Assembly (NCBI RefSeq): GCF_014332515.1
Contig: NZ_VFSD01000031.1
Location: 1 to 64,000, forward strand
DNA from: Pontibacter beigongshangensis
GTDB taxonomy: Bacteria; Bacteroidota; Bacteroidia; Cytophagales; Hymenobacteraceae
Direction of reading: 5' to 3'
Length of the DNA: 64,000 nucleotides
Shown here: one piece after another, positions 7,996-15,630 of the stretch
Layout of the letters: every line of letters starts with the position of its first letter
Position numbering within the stretch: position 1 is the first letter of the stretch
Made by a program: the position numbers and the translations under genes
The notes under the pieces: model-generated
What the model was told of the DNA's origin: nothing
The model's database searches: none
Seen by the model: only the letters and a program-made list of their open reading frames with translations

Positions 7996-8931
7996 ATGAA
8001 GTACCTGCTGCTGTGTTTGCTGCTGCTACCTGGGCTAACCGGCAAGCTGTGGGCTGCTAAGCTGCCAGCCACTGATACCTTGCGGCTCAAACAACATATA
8101 ACCGCCCTCACGTCTACGGCTGCGCCCAGGAACTATAAAAACCTGGCAGACCTCAACCAGGCAGCTGCCTATATTAAGAGCGAATTCGAGCAATTGGAGG
8201 GGCAGGTGGAGGAGCAGACCTATCGGGTGGGCCAGCAGGAATACCGCAACATCATCCTGTCGGTGGGGCCTGCCGATGCGCCCCGGCTTATTGTGGGCGC
8301 CCACTACGATGTTTGTGGCGAGCAGGCAGGCGCCGACGACAATGCCAGTGGGGTGGCCGGGCTGCTGGAGCTTGCCCGCCTGCTGCACCAGCAGCCGCTC
8401 CGCCACCGCATCGACCTGGTAGCCTACACACTGGAGGAACCGCCGTATTTCCGGACGGAGCACATGGGCAGCTTTGTGCATGCGCAGTCGCTGCAGCAGG
8501 CGCAGGCAGAGGTGGCAGGCATGGTGTCGCTGGAGATGATCGGGTATTTCTCAGACCAGAAAAACTCCCAGCGCTACCCCTTCAAACCAATGAAGCTGGT
8601 GTATGGCAGCAGGGGCAATTACATAAGCGTGGTTCAGAAGTTCGGCAACGGCAAGTTCGGGCGACAGTTTAAAAGGCAGTTTAGGGCAGAGGCGCCGTTG
8701 CGGGTAAAATCAGTAAGAGCGCCCGCCTTTGTGCCTGGCATCGATTTCTCCGACCACCGCAACTACTGGCATTTCGGGTACAGCGCCCTGATGGTTACCG
8801 ACACAGCTTTTTACAGAAACAGCAACTACCATAAACCCACCGACACAGCCGATACCCTGGACCTGCTACGGATGGGGCAAGTGGTGGACGGCGTGTATAA
8901 GGCCATTCTTAAACTGAGTAAAAAAACATAG
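7996..8931 (+). CDS. Exported M28 family zinc metallopeptidase
   Basis: A 311-residue aminopeptidase-like protein of family M28, expected to use two zinc ions to remove N-terminal residues from peptides in the periplasm or outside the cell. The start at 7996 is chosen because it is followed directly by a signal peptide (M-K-Y-L-L-L-C-L-L-L-L-P-G-L-T-G); the frame stays open back to an ATG at 7873. Metal ligands visible are the H in G-A-H-Y-D, the D in G-A-D-D-N-A-S-G, the E in T-L-E-E-P-P, and the H in N-S-N-Y-H-K-P-T-D. The frame is intact and about the normal size for the short secreted M28 form. It stands alone. Confidence 0.85.
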   Translation: MKYLLLCLLLLPGLTGKLWAAKLPATDTLRLKQHITALTSTAAPRNYKNLADLNQAAAYIKSEFEQLEGQVEEQTYRVGQQEYRNIILSVGPADAPRLIVGAHYDVCGEQAGADDNASGVAGLLELARLLHQQPLRHRIDLVAYTLEEPPYFRTEHMGSFVHAQSLQQAQAEVAGMVSLEMIGYFSDQKNSQRYPFKPMKLVYGSRGNYISVVQKFGNGKFGRQFKRQFRAEAPLRVKSVRAPAFVPGIDFSDHRNYWHFGYSALMVTDTAFYRNSNYHKPTDTADTLDLLRMGQVVDGVYKAILKLSKKT

Positions 8932-8950
8932 GCTGACGGAGGGGTGCAAC

Positions 8951-8999
8951 TCGTATTATATGTACATCTTATTATATGCAATTCGTATAATATAATACG
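8951..8999. other. AT-rich inverted repeat
   Basis: CGTATTATAT (8952-8961) pairs perfectly with ATATAATACG (8990-8999) across 28 bases. It lies 21 bases after the M28 stop and may help end its transcript, but there is no T run. Confidence 0.4.
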
Positions 9000-9071
9000 G
9001 TAGTCATTGCCTGTATCGCGCAACCTTGGACAGTAAGCTATTTTATTCACCTTAGACCATGTTTAAACACC

Positions 9072-10415
9072 ATGTTGTACTTATTGCTGAAGTTGATTGT
9101 AAGGGCAGGGCTTTGGGTGTTTTTCCGAAAGTTTGAGGTGCGTAACCGCTCCCGGATGCCAAAGCGCGGACCGCTGCTGGTAGTTAGCAACCACCCCAAC
9201 ACCTTTATGGACCCGCTGGTGATAGCAGTGCTCCTGCGGCAGCAGGTATTTTTTATTACCAAAGGCACCGTGTTTAACACGCCCTTTAAGAAATGGCTGC
9301 TCCGGCACATGAACATGATCCCGATACACCGGCAGCAGGATGCGCCGGGGCAGCGGGTAAACAACGCAGCAGCATTCCAGGCTTGTTTCACGGCCCTGAA
9401 GCACCGCAAAACCTTGCTTATTTTCCCGGAAGGCACCAGCTTTAAAGAGCGCAGGCTGCGCCCGCTGAAAACCGGGACCGCCCGCATGGCCCTGGGAGCC
9501 GAAGCGGCAGGAGCAGCCGTGGCAGGCATTACTATACTGCCCGTAGGCCTGAATTACTCCGACCCTACTCACTTCCGGAGCGATGTGTTTGTAAACGTAG
9601 GCAAACCTATAGCGGCAGCTTCTTTCCTGCCTGCCTATTACGACAATGCCGCTGCGGCTGCCAATGCCCTGACCGACCACCTGCGGCAACAACTCGAGCG
9701 GCTCATCATCGTGACTCCCTCTGATGAGGACGACGCCCTGATCCGCCACATTGAGCAGCTCTATAAACGTCATTTAGCGGCAGAGGTGCCCGCCGATGCT
9801 CCCGAGCATGAGCAGGACTTTCTGATAACCAGGGCCATTGCCAACAGCCTGCACTATTTTAATCAGAATAACCCGGCACAGGTAGAAACCATCAAGCAAC
9901 AGGTTAAAGCTTATATGCTGGAGCTGGAACAGATCGGCCTGAACGATTCCTTGCTCAGCACAGACGAAGAAGGGCAGCTGTGGCAGAACCTGAAGTTCGG
10001 CACTTACCTGCTACTGGGGTTTCCGCTATATGCTTATGGCCTTGTTAATAATTACCTTCCCTATATTATTCCCTCCAAAGTAGCCAACCTTCTTACTGCA
10101 GAAGAGGAATTTAGAGCACCGGTTATGCTCACAGTCGGCATATTCTCGTTTCCGGTGCTGTACCTGCTCCAGGCTTTCCTTTTCTGGAAGCTTAACCCTG
10201 CTGTAATTTACCTGCTACTCTACCTGCTCAGTCTGCCAGTGAGCGGGTTCTTCACACTGCATTACTGGCACATTTTCAAGCGGGCAAAAGGTCAATGGCT
10301 CCTGATGCGGCTCTTCTCAAAAAGTAAGGAGCAGATCGCCCGGCTGAGAGTGCAGCGTCAGGAAATAGTAGATGCCCTTGAACTTGCGAAAAAGCATTAT
10401 TTAAAGGTCCGGTAA
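9072..10415 (+). CDS. Lysophospholipid acyltransferase (PlsC-like) with C-terminal membrane part
   Basis: A 447-residue membrane-bound acyltransferase that probably transfers acyl chains to lysophosphatidate or glycerol phosphate. The catalytic His is H41 in S-N-H-P-N-T-F-M-D; the spacing to Asp47 is H-X5-D, not the textbook H-X4-D, which I recall as normal for the N-H-P-N-S-F-L-D subgroup in Bacteroidota. The second conserved block is F-P-E-G-T-S near residues 118-123, followed by L-K-T-G-T-A-R. Residues from about 310 to 405 hold three or four hydrophobic segments not found in plain PlsC (about 240 residues). The gene is single, in the same direction as the M28 gene. Exact substrate unknown. 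Confidence 0.8.
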   Translation: MLYLLLKLIVRAGLWVFFRKFEVRNRSRMPKRGPLLVVSNHPNTFMDPLVIAVLLRQQVFFITKGTVFNTPFKKWLLRHMNMIPIHRQQDAPGQRVNNAAAFQACFTALKHRKTLLIFPEGTSFKERRLRPLKTGTARMALGAEAAGAAVAGITILPVGLNYSDPTHFRSDVFVNVGKPIAAASFLPAYYDNAAAAANALTDHLRQQLERLIIVTPSDEDDALIRHIEQLYKRHLAAEVPADAPEHEQDFLITRAIANSLHYFNQNNPAQVETIKQQVKAYMLELEQIGLNDSLLSTDEEGQLWQNLKFGTYLLLGFPLYAYGLVNNYLPYIIPSKVANLLTAEEEFRAPVMLTVGIFSFPVLYLLQAFLFWKLNPAVIYLLLYLLSLPVSGFFTLHYWHIFKRAKGQWLLMRLFSKSKEQIARLRVQRQEIVDALELAKKHYLKVR

Positions 10416-10636
10416 TCTAAATTTTTAAACCTGAGCACATACAGCCGTCAACTATTACGTATTAACACGCGCTTTAATTACGTACTTATCACTTAACACC
10501 CCATTTCACCTTAAATATTTACACCTGTTTATATTACCGCAAATGAAATTTTTCTAAGGCAGGCGATATCTATTTTTCGCATGTCCCGTAAAAGGTGAAC
10601 TAGAATCAAGTTATAAATTCATTAATGCTTACAACT

Positions 10637-11098
10637 ATGAAAAAGACTTATGTATCATTGCTGGCGTCGGCGTTTATGGCTGCAACCGTATTTTCATCTT
10701 GCTCCAGCAACACCACAGCAACTGAAAGCGACGGAACGTACGGCACAGAAGACACAATGGATAATAATACAACGACAGGAACTACTACCGGAACAACAAC
10801 CGGCACTACTTCCGGCACCACCACGGGCATGACAACTGGTACTACCACCGGAACGACTACTGGTACTACCACCGGAACGACTACTGGTACTACTTCTGGC
10901 ACTACCACAGGCATGACTACTGGCACAACGACAGGAACAACAACCGGCACTACCACGGGCATGACGACTGGTACTACAACTGGTACTACTACTGGTACTA
11001 CTACCGGAACGACAACTGGCACAACGACAGGTACTACTACTGGTACAACAACTGGAGGAACTACTTCTGGCACTACTACCGGCACCACAACCTACTAA
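10637..11098 (+). CDS. Lipoprotein made of Thr-Thr-Thr-Gly repeats
   Basis: A 153-residue lipoprotein (an ATG at 10625 would add four residues). The signal peptide ends at a lipobox F-S-S-C. A short acidic linker is followed by about 27 units of T-T-T-G with occasional Ser or Met in place of Thr and one five-residue unit. At the DNA level this is a degenerate 12-base tandem repeat with many synonymous changes, so it is old or selected rather than a fresh slippage product. Such Thr-rich stalks are candidates for O-glycosylation (inference), but the Bacteroides-type D-S/T-x motif is not present in the repeats. No domain is visible. A strong terminator follows. Length polymorphism between strains is likely. 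Confidence 0.75.
   Translation: MKKTYVSLLASAFMAATVFSSCSSNTTATESDGTYGTEDTMDNNTTTGTTTGTTTGTTSGTTTGMTTGTTTGTTTGTTTGTTTGTTSGTTTGMTTGTTTGTTTGTTTGMTTGTTTGTTTGTTTGTTTGTTTGTTTGTTTGGTTSGTTTGTTTY
10775..11098 (+). repeat. 12-bp coding tandem repeat
   Basis: About 27 copies of an ACN-ACN-ACN-GGN unit coding T-T-T-G. Third positions vary freely while the peptide unit is kept, which points to selection on the protein. Confidence 0.85.
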
Positions 11099-11130
11099 GC
11101 AATAAGTACAGATTATATATCTAATAGCTA

Positions 11131-11178
11131 ATAAAACAGAAAGGCAGGCACATTGGGTGCTTTGCCTTTCTGTTTTAT
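11131..11178 (+). terminator. Rho-independent terminator
   Basis: A perfect 16-bp stem (11131-11146 with 11163-11178) extended by an inner GCAC/GTGC pair, ending in TTTTAT. It follows the repeat lipoprotein and precedes the HTTM gene by 22 bases. Confidence 0.85.
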
Positions 11179-11200
11179 TGGTAGTATCAGATTCTAACAG

Positions 11201-12712
11201 ATGAATTACCTGGGTTGGTATTTACGGAAAGTATTTACTGTTGACCTTCGCGCCATTGCCGTGATGCGCATCTGGCTGGCAGGAATTGTACTTACTGACC
11301 TGGCCATCAGAGCCTCCGACCTGGAAGCTCATTATTCTAACATGGGCGTGCTCCCGCTGCATGTGCTGCACCAACACGCCTGGAACCCTTATTATTTCTC
11401 ATTGCATGCCCTGAGTGGCCTTTGGCAGTTTCAGGCAGTGTTGTTTGCTGGTGCCGCCATATCTGCGCTTTGCCTGCTGTTTGGTTATAAAACCAGGGTC
11501 GCCACAGTCGTGACCTGGCTGCTGCTGCTCTCGTTGCAGAACCGGAACGTCCTTATTTCGCAGGGTGGCGATGATCTGCTCCGCATGTTGCTATTCTGGG
11601 GTATTTTTCTGCCCTGGGGCAGGTGCTACTCCTACGATGCCACCAAAGCAGCCAGTCCCTTGCTGGAAACGCGATACTTCAGCGCAGCCACGGTGGCCTA
11701 CATCCTGCAGATATTCCTGGTTTACTTTTGCACCGCCCTGCTCAAAATAGCACCTGAGTGGCGCGAAGAAGGCACGGCACTGTACTACGCCCTCAGCCTG
11801 GACCAGATACTGATGCCCGTTGGCCGGCTCATTTACCCTTACCCGGAGCTGCTGCGGTTCCTCACTTTCTTCACCTTCTACACAGAGTTACTGCTGCCGT
11901 TTCTGCTGCTCATTCCTTTTAAAAACTGGTTTTTCAGGTTGGTGGTGGCGGGTGTGCTGCTGTGCTTCCATATTGGCATTAGCCTCACACTTTTTGTGGG
12001 TCTCTTCTACCTCATTAATATTGCCTCAGCCGTGGGCCTGTTACCTCCTGTAGCCATGGATTGGGCCGAAAGGCGCTTTCTTGCCTCTTTCAGGCGGCCT
12101 TTTACAGGGCAGTTCCAGCATATTTTCAGACGGATTAAATTCCCGGCCTCCATGCAGGTGCAGGTCCGGCTTCATCGTCCTTTTCTGAAACAACCGGTAC
12201 AGCGCCAGATCCGGGAGGGTGTGGTTGCTTTCCTGCTGCTCTACTGCATCTGGTGGAACCTGAGCGGCACCATCCTGAACCTGCCCAAGTTGCCAGACGA
12301 AGGCCGCTGGTTTGGCTACCTGCTCCGCACCGACCAGCACTGGGGCATGTTCTCGCCGGCTGTGTTTAAAGACGACGGCTGGTATGTGCTGGAGGGCAGC
12401 ACCGCCAGCGGACGTAGCATTGACCTAAACCAGCAAGGCAAAGAGGTAGACTACATAAAACCAGCCTCCGTCATGGCCTTGTTCAAAAACGACAGGTGGC
12501 GGAAATATTCAGAGAACTACCTGTACATACACAATAGCTTTATGCGGCCCTACTATTGCAACTACGTGGTGCGCCGCTGGAACGAAGCCCATCCAAACCA
12601 GCCCATCCAGGAGCTCCAGGTGATCTACATGAAAGAGGTCTCCTTACCCGATTACCAGGTGGCTACCCCCACCAAAGAAGTGCTCTGCACCTGCGCCAAC
12701 TTGCCGGAGTAA
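11201..12712 (+). CDS. HTTM domain membrane protein
   Basis: A 503-residue integral membrane protein of the HTTM (horizontally transferred transmembrane) family, related to the membrane part of vitamin K-dependent gamma-carboxylase. The first 300 residues carry the family pattern: R-I-W-L-A-G near residue 23, several transmembrane helices, and the Q-N-R-N-V-L-I-S-Q-G-G-D-D-L-L-R block near 113-128. A further hydrophobic segment lies near 345-362, and the last 140 residues are soluble with W-G-M-F-S-P. The biochemical role of bacterial HTTM proteins is not established. The frame is intact. It follows a terminator, so it is probably transcribed separately from the repeat lipoprotein. Confidence 0.85.
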   Translation: MNYLGWYLRKVFTVDLRAIAVMRIWLAGIVLTDLAIRASDLEAHYSNMGVLPLHVLHQHAWNPYYFSLHALSGLWQFQAVLFAGAAISALCLLFGYKTRVATVVTWLLLLSLQNRNVLISQGGDDLLRMLLFWGIFLPWGRCYSYDATKAASPLLETRYFSAATVAYILQIFLVYFCTALLKIAPEWREEGTALYYALSLDQILMPVGRLIYPYPELLRFLTFFTFYTELLLPFLLLIPFKNWFFRLVVAGVLLCFHIGISLTLFVGLFYLINIASAVGLLPPVAMDWAERRFLASFRRPFTGQFQHIFRRIKFPASMQVQVRLHRPFLKQPVQRQIREGVVAFLLLYCIWWNLSGTILNLPKLPDEGRWFGYLLRTDQHWGMFSPAVFKDDGWYVLEGSTASGRSIDLNQQGKEVDYIKPASVMALFKNDRWRKYSENYLYIHNSFMRPYYCNYVVRRWNEAHPNQPIQELQVIYMKEVSLPDYQVATPTKEVLCTCANLPE

Positions 12713-12789
12713 TGGAATTTTGAATGAGTGAAGTGCGTCCGGCCGAGTGTCCTGCATCTTGTCTACTTTTCCTTCCTGGCCCGGGGAGC

Positions 12790-12827
12790 AATTATTCTAA
12801 TGAAAAAGGCCCTCCAGAGGCTTTTTC
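12790..12827 (+). repeat. Family-A repeat, copy A6
   Basis: AATTATTCTAATG, A run, core CCTCCAGAGG (12811-12820), tail replaced by CTTTTT. Confidence 0.85.
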
Positions 12828-12954
12828 AGATATTAGTCGACAGATGTTATGTTTTTCATCTGAACCTTTCAATAAGTTCCCTGCCTCAAGGCTTTAGAAG
12901 AATCTACAGGATGTAAGGGCACACCTCTGGTGCAGCATCAGCAACACAAAAAAA

Positions 12955-12977
12955 GACCTTTCTGATTAAAATAATTT
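12955..12977 (-). repeat. Decayed family-A fragment A7
   Basis: Reverse orientation: only CCTTTCTGATTAAAATAATTT remains of the AT block and A run; the core is lost. Confidence 0.4.
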
Positions 12978-13008
12978 ACCTGTGGAAGCTGTTATATACC
13001 TCCAGAGT

Positions 13009-13059
13009 AATTATTACAATCAAAAAGGCCCTCCAGAGGTTTTTCCCTTTGCTGCTGCT
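13009..13059 (+). repeat. Family-A repeat, copy A8
   Basis: AATTATTACAATC, A run, core CCTCCAGAGG, then GCTGCTGCT after a T-rich gap. With A6 and A7 it accounts for most of the 377-base spacer 12713-13089. Confidence 0.85.
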
Positions 13060-13089
13060 TTAAAAGGGAGGATAATAAACCCCGCGGTT

Positions 13090-13551
13090 TTAATCTTCTT
13101 CAGAGTCAGACGCTAGCAGGCTGCCTACTGTGGCTGCTACCAAGCCTCCCAGCATATACAAGCCGAATGCCATGACTTTGGTCTGGTTGGTGCGGTTGCT
13201 CGGGGCTTCGCCTAAGCCTAAGGGGCCAGGCAAAACCACGGCACCTATTCCTGCACTTGCGCCCAGTATGGCGCCTCGCCACCAGGCGCTTGGACCGGTG
13301 CCTGCCAGGCTGTAATACAAGGAGTTGGAAACAATGTCACCAACCAGGGCCCAGGTGTGCAACTCGTCGTTGGCAGGTGGTTCGGCACCAGCCTTTTTCA
13401 TGGTTTTGGAAATAGCACGCATCCCGAGCACATCCATACGGGGCGCATCCGGCACTATTCTTCTTACAGTTTCGTGTACTACCGTCACGAAACAGGCACC
13501 AGCCAGGCCACCTGCCAGGGCTCTTAACATGTTGTCGGTTTCTTTGTTCAT
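13090..13551 (-). CDS. Small membrane protein of unknown function
   Basis: A 153-residue protein counted from the ATG at 13551 (the frame stays open to 13602). Three or four hydrophobic, Gly/Ala-rich segments are visible: about 8-25, 75-92, 96-116 and 128-146. The tail S-D-S-E-E-D is acidic. There is no signal peptide and no recognisable motif. The outline is like the DUF1440-type or YagU-like inner-membrane proteins, but the resemblance is too weak to name it. It stands alone between family-A repeats and the region upstream of the beta-propeller lipoprotein. Confidence 0.65.
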   Translation of the reverse strand: MNKETDNMLRALAGGLAGACFVTVVHETVRRIVPDAPRMDVLGMRAISKTMKKAGAEPPANDELHTWALVGDIVSNSLYYSLAGTGPSAWWRGAILGASAGIGAVVLPGPLGLGEAPSNRTNQTKVMAFGLYMLGGLVAATVGSLLASDSEED

Positions 13552-13940
13552 AGCTTTTGTGTTATCTGGGGTTTTATACGCAATATGAGAGGGCGTTGGC
13601 AAGCAAGCACAGACTAGGCTGATAGCATTTTATTTAACACGTTAGTAGCTAGAGAATTACAACTACACTCACCAGGTTGAATTTGTTGAGACGGCTCCTA
13701 AATTCAGGTGTAGTGGGTGACGGAGCAGCTCACTTCCGGGTTTCCAAAGAAGTAATGCGGCTCCTGAAAGAAGCACTCAGGAACAATAATGTTTTACTGG
13801 AGTCTTTTTCAGGCAGCCGCTGCCTGGCGGTATCCTATTCTGAACAGGATTCAAACCAGGTGCACGCCTTTGCGTGGATAACCATGCACGCTTTCCCCGC
13901 AGCAACAGGCTGGGGGTATACTGGATATATTTAAGTAGGA
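13552..13940. other. Spacer without supported gene
   Basis: 389 bases. A TTG- or ATG-started frame on the plus strand (13677/13755-13934) is open, but it has no homology I recognise and ends in low-quality sequence. No terminator, promoter box or repeat copy is clear. Confidence 0.4.
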
Positions 13941-14894
13941 TTAAGGCCTCCAAAAGGTATTCCCGCCAGCCTTCACAGCCTCACTTCGACCGGCAGGAAT
14001 TACCGGAATCACTTCCGGGCTGTTATCCATGTTGTATTTTCTCCCATCAGCAGGTATTATTTTCAGATTCCAACTCGACCTTCCGGACACAGGAGCATGA
14101 ACGTAGCTGGTACCAACGAGCAAATGGCGGCCATCGGGCGAGAATTCGGCCATGTTCTCGCCCGAGTCGCTCTCCGTGACTTGTGTTAATTCGGTCCCGT
14201 CTATGTTCATCAGGTAGATGTGCCTGCCAATATAAAGCGAAAGCCTTTTCCCGTCTCTGCTGGTGCGGATGTTGCCCCACTGCTCGTAGTTCATCTCCTT
14301 TACCAGGGTTAGATTGGTGTAAGGCGGGTCTGCCTTGAGCAGGTATTTATCATCGAAGCGCACCAACAGGCTGTTGCCCGGCAGCCAGCAAGCCTTGTCG
14401 CCTAAGGTGAGCTTTTTACCGTTGATGCCCTCCATGTGGTATATCTCCTCCCCGTTCATGTCCAGTAGCACGATGCCATTGTCGAAGTGGGGCTGCAGCA
14501 GAATCAGGGAGTTGTCAGGTGAGAGCTCGCCTGCATAGTCCCGGGTGCTCCCGTTTTTCGGTATATAAACAAAATCGTTGAGAATGCTGCCGTCCGCAGT
14601 GCTTACCAGCATAAACCGCGTTTCATAGATAGTGCCCGCAGGCCGCTCGCTGATGAGGCGCAGCTTGCCGTCCAGGCTCACATCCCAGCCGTTGGTGGAG
14701 TAGGCATTGTAGGAAAAGTAATTACTCTCCGTGCCGGTCTTCAGGTCTATCTGCTTCACATCTGAGGTATAATTGTAGATGATGGTTCCGCTCAGGGAGT
14801 TGGCAGCAGGCCCCTGGTCCTCGTCATCGTCTTTGGAGCAGGACAACAACAAGGCAAGGGCGCAGAAAACAGGAATTAATCTAATAAATTTCAT
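13941..14894 (-). CDS. Lipoprotein with WD40/TolB-like beta-propeller repeats
   Basis: A 317-residue lipoprotein. The signal peptide ends in L-L-L-S-C-S (Cys19), followed by an Asp-rich linker. The rest is built of repeated segments with the PD40 hallmark of a Ser/Pro-Asp-Gly turn, such as D-V-S-L-D-G-K, E-L-S-P-D-N-S, R-T-S-R-D-G-K-R and E-F-S-P-D-G-R-H. This is the pattern of TolB-like propellers, which bind partners in the periplasm. No catalytic motif is visible. The barrel gene at 15438-14926 lies 31 bases upstream on the same strand, so the two probably form an operon for an envelope function. The C-terminus near G-N-T-F-W-R-P looks complete. Confidence 0.7.
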   Translation of the reverse strand: MKFIRLIPVFCALALLLSCSKDDDEDQGPAANSLSGTIIYNYTSDVKQIDLKTGTESNYFSYNAYSTNGWDVSLDGKLRLISERPAGTIYETRFMLVSTADGSILNDFVYIPKNGSTRDYAGELSPDNSLILLQPHFDNGIVLLDMNGEEIYHMEGINGKKLTLGDKACWLPGNSLLVRFDDKYLLKADPPYTNLTLVKEMNYEQWGNIRTSRDGKRLSLYIGRHIYLMNIDGTELTQVTESDSGENMAEFSPDGRHLLVGTSYVHAPVSGRSSWNLKIIPADGRKYNMDNSPEVIPVIPAGRSEAVKAGGNTFWRP

Positions 14895-14925
14895 AGTCAG
14901 AGGATTTGATGATTATTCGCTTCAC

Positions 14926-15438
14926 CTATTTAATTGCCACCCGGATGACGAGCCCGAACTGTCGGGCATTAAAGCGGTCTACTATATCGCTGCTCAGGTA
15001 AATAAGCGGCTGCCAGTCAAAGCCGAAGGTCAGGGGCACGGTGGCGGGTTTGTACTCCAGTCCGATAATAAAGGGCAGGCCCAGGTACGACTCTTCTATG
15101 CCGCTCGGAAACAGGCCCATCAAGCCGGCGCCGCCATACCAGAGCAGCCCTGGCGCATCCGCAAAAGTACCGTGGTACTGGTAGAGCCCTTCCACAAAGG
15201 TGCCTCCCTCCGGAAAACCAACCGAGAACTCCACCGCGTCGCGCTGTGTCAGAAAGTACTTGCCCGTGATGGCCGGTGTGGGCCCATCGAACAAGAGACG
15301 CAAGCCAACGGAGGCACGATAGGAGCTGCTGCCGGAAAGTTTGTTGGTCTTAGGCGTTTCCTCTGTCGTGGTTTCCTGGGCCAACGCTACCGAAAAGTTA
15401 CTTACAAGGGCTACTAAAAGGATGATAATTTTTTTCAT
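14926..15438 (-). CDS. Outer-membrane beta-barrel protein
   Basis: A 170-residue protein counted from the ATG at 15438, which is followed by a signal peptide (M-K-K-I-I-I-L-L-V-A-L-V) cut near A-L-A-Q-E. The frame upstream to 15504 has no signal peptide and is rejected as start. The body alternates hydrophobic and polar residues with many Gly and Tyr, consistent with a small eight-stranded barrel. It is the first gene of a probable two-gene operon with the beta-propeller lipoprotein. Function not known. Confidence 0.7.
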   Translation of the reverse strand: MKKIIILLVALVSNFSVALAQETTTEETPKTNKLSGSSSYRASVGLRLLFDGPTPAITGKYFLTQRDAVEFSVGFPEGGTFVEGLYQYHGTFADAPGLLWYGGAGLMGLFPSGIEESYLGLPFIIGLEYKPATVPLTFGFDWQPLIYLSSDIVDRFNARQFGLVIRVAIK

Positions 15439-15630
15439 AGTTGTCAGAATTAAAATGTTGGATACTCTAAGTGAACCACCTAGCCTGACAAAGGTGGGGA
15501 ACATATTCCCGCCAAACCATCACCTGGAACATGGATTTTTTTCTACTGGTTTTCCAGTATTTTATCATCTGGAATAGTTTGATTAGGATAAAATGCCTAA
15601 CATTATTCTGAAAAAGGACGAAATACAGGT

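Noticed and set aside
10648..11088. Minus-strand frame of 146 codons (Val-Val-Pro-Val repeats) across the Thr-Thr-Thr-Gly gene
   Set aside because: It is the mirror of the 12-base repeat; the plus frame has a signal peptide and lipobox, while this one has none.
13677..13934. Plus-strand frame of 85 codons (TTG start) in the spacer before the beta-propeller lipoprotein
   Set aside because: No signal peptide, no recognisable motif, a rare start codon and ordinary spacer composition; it overlaps no promoter or terminator that would support it.
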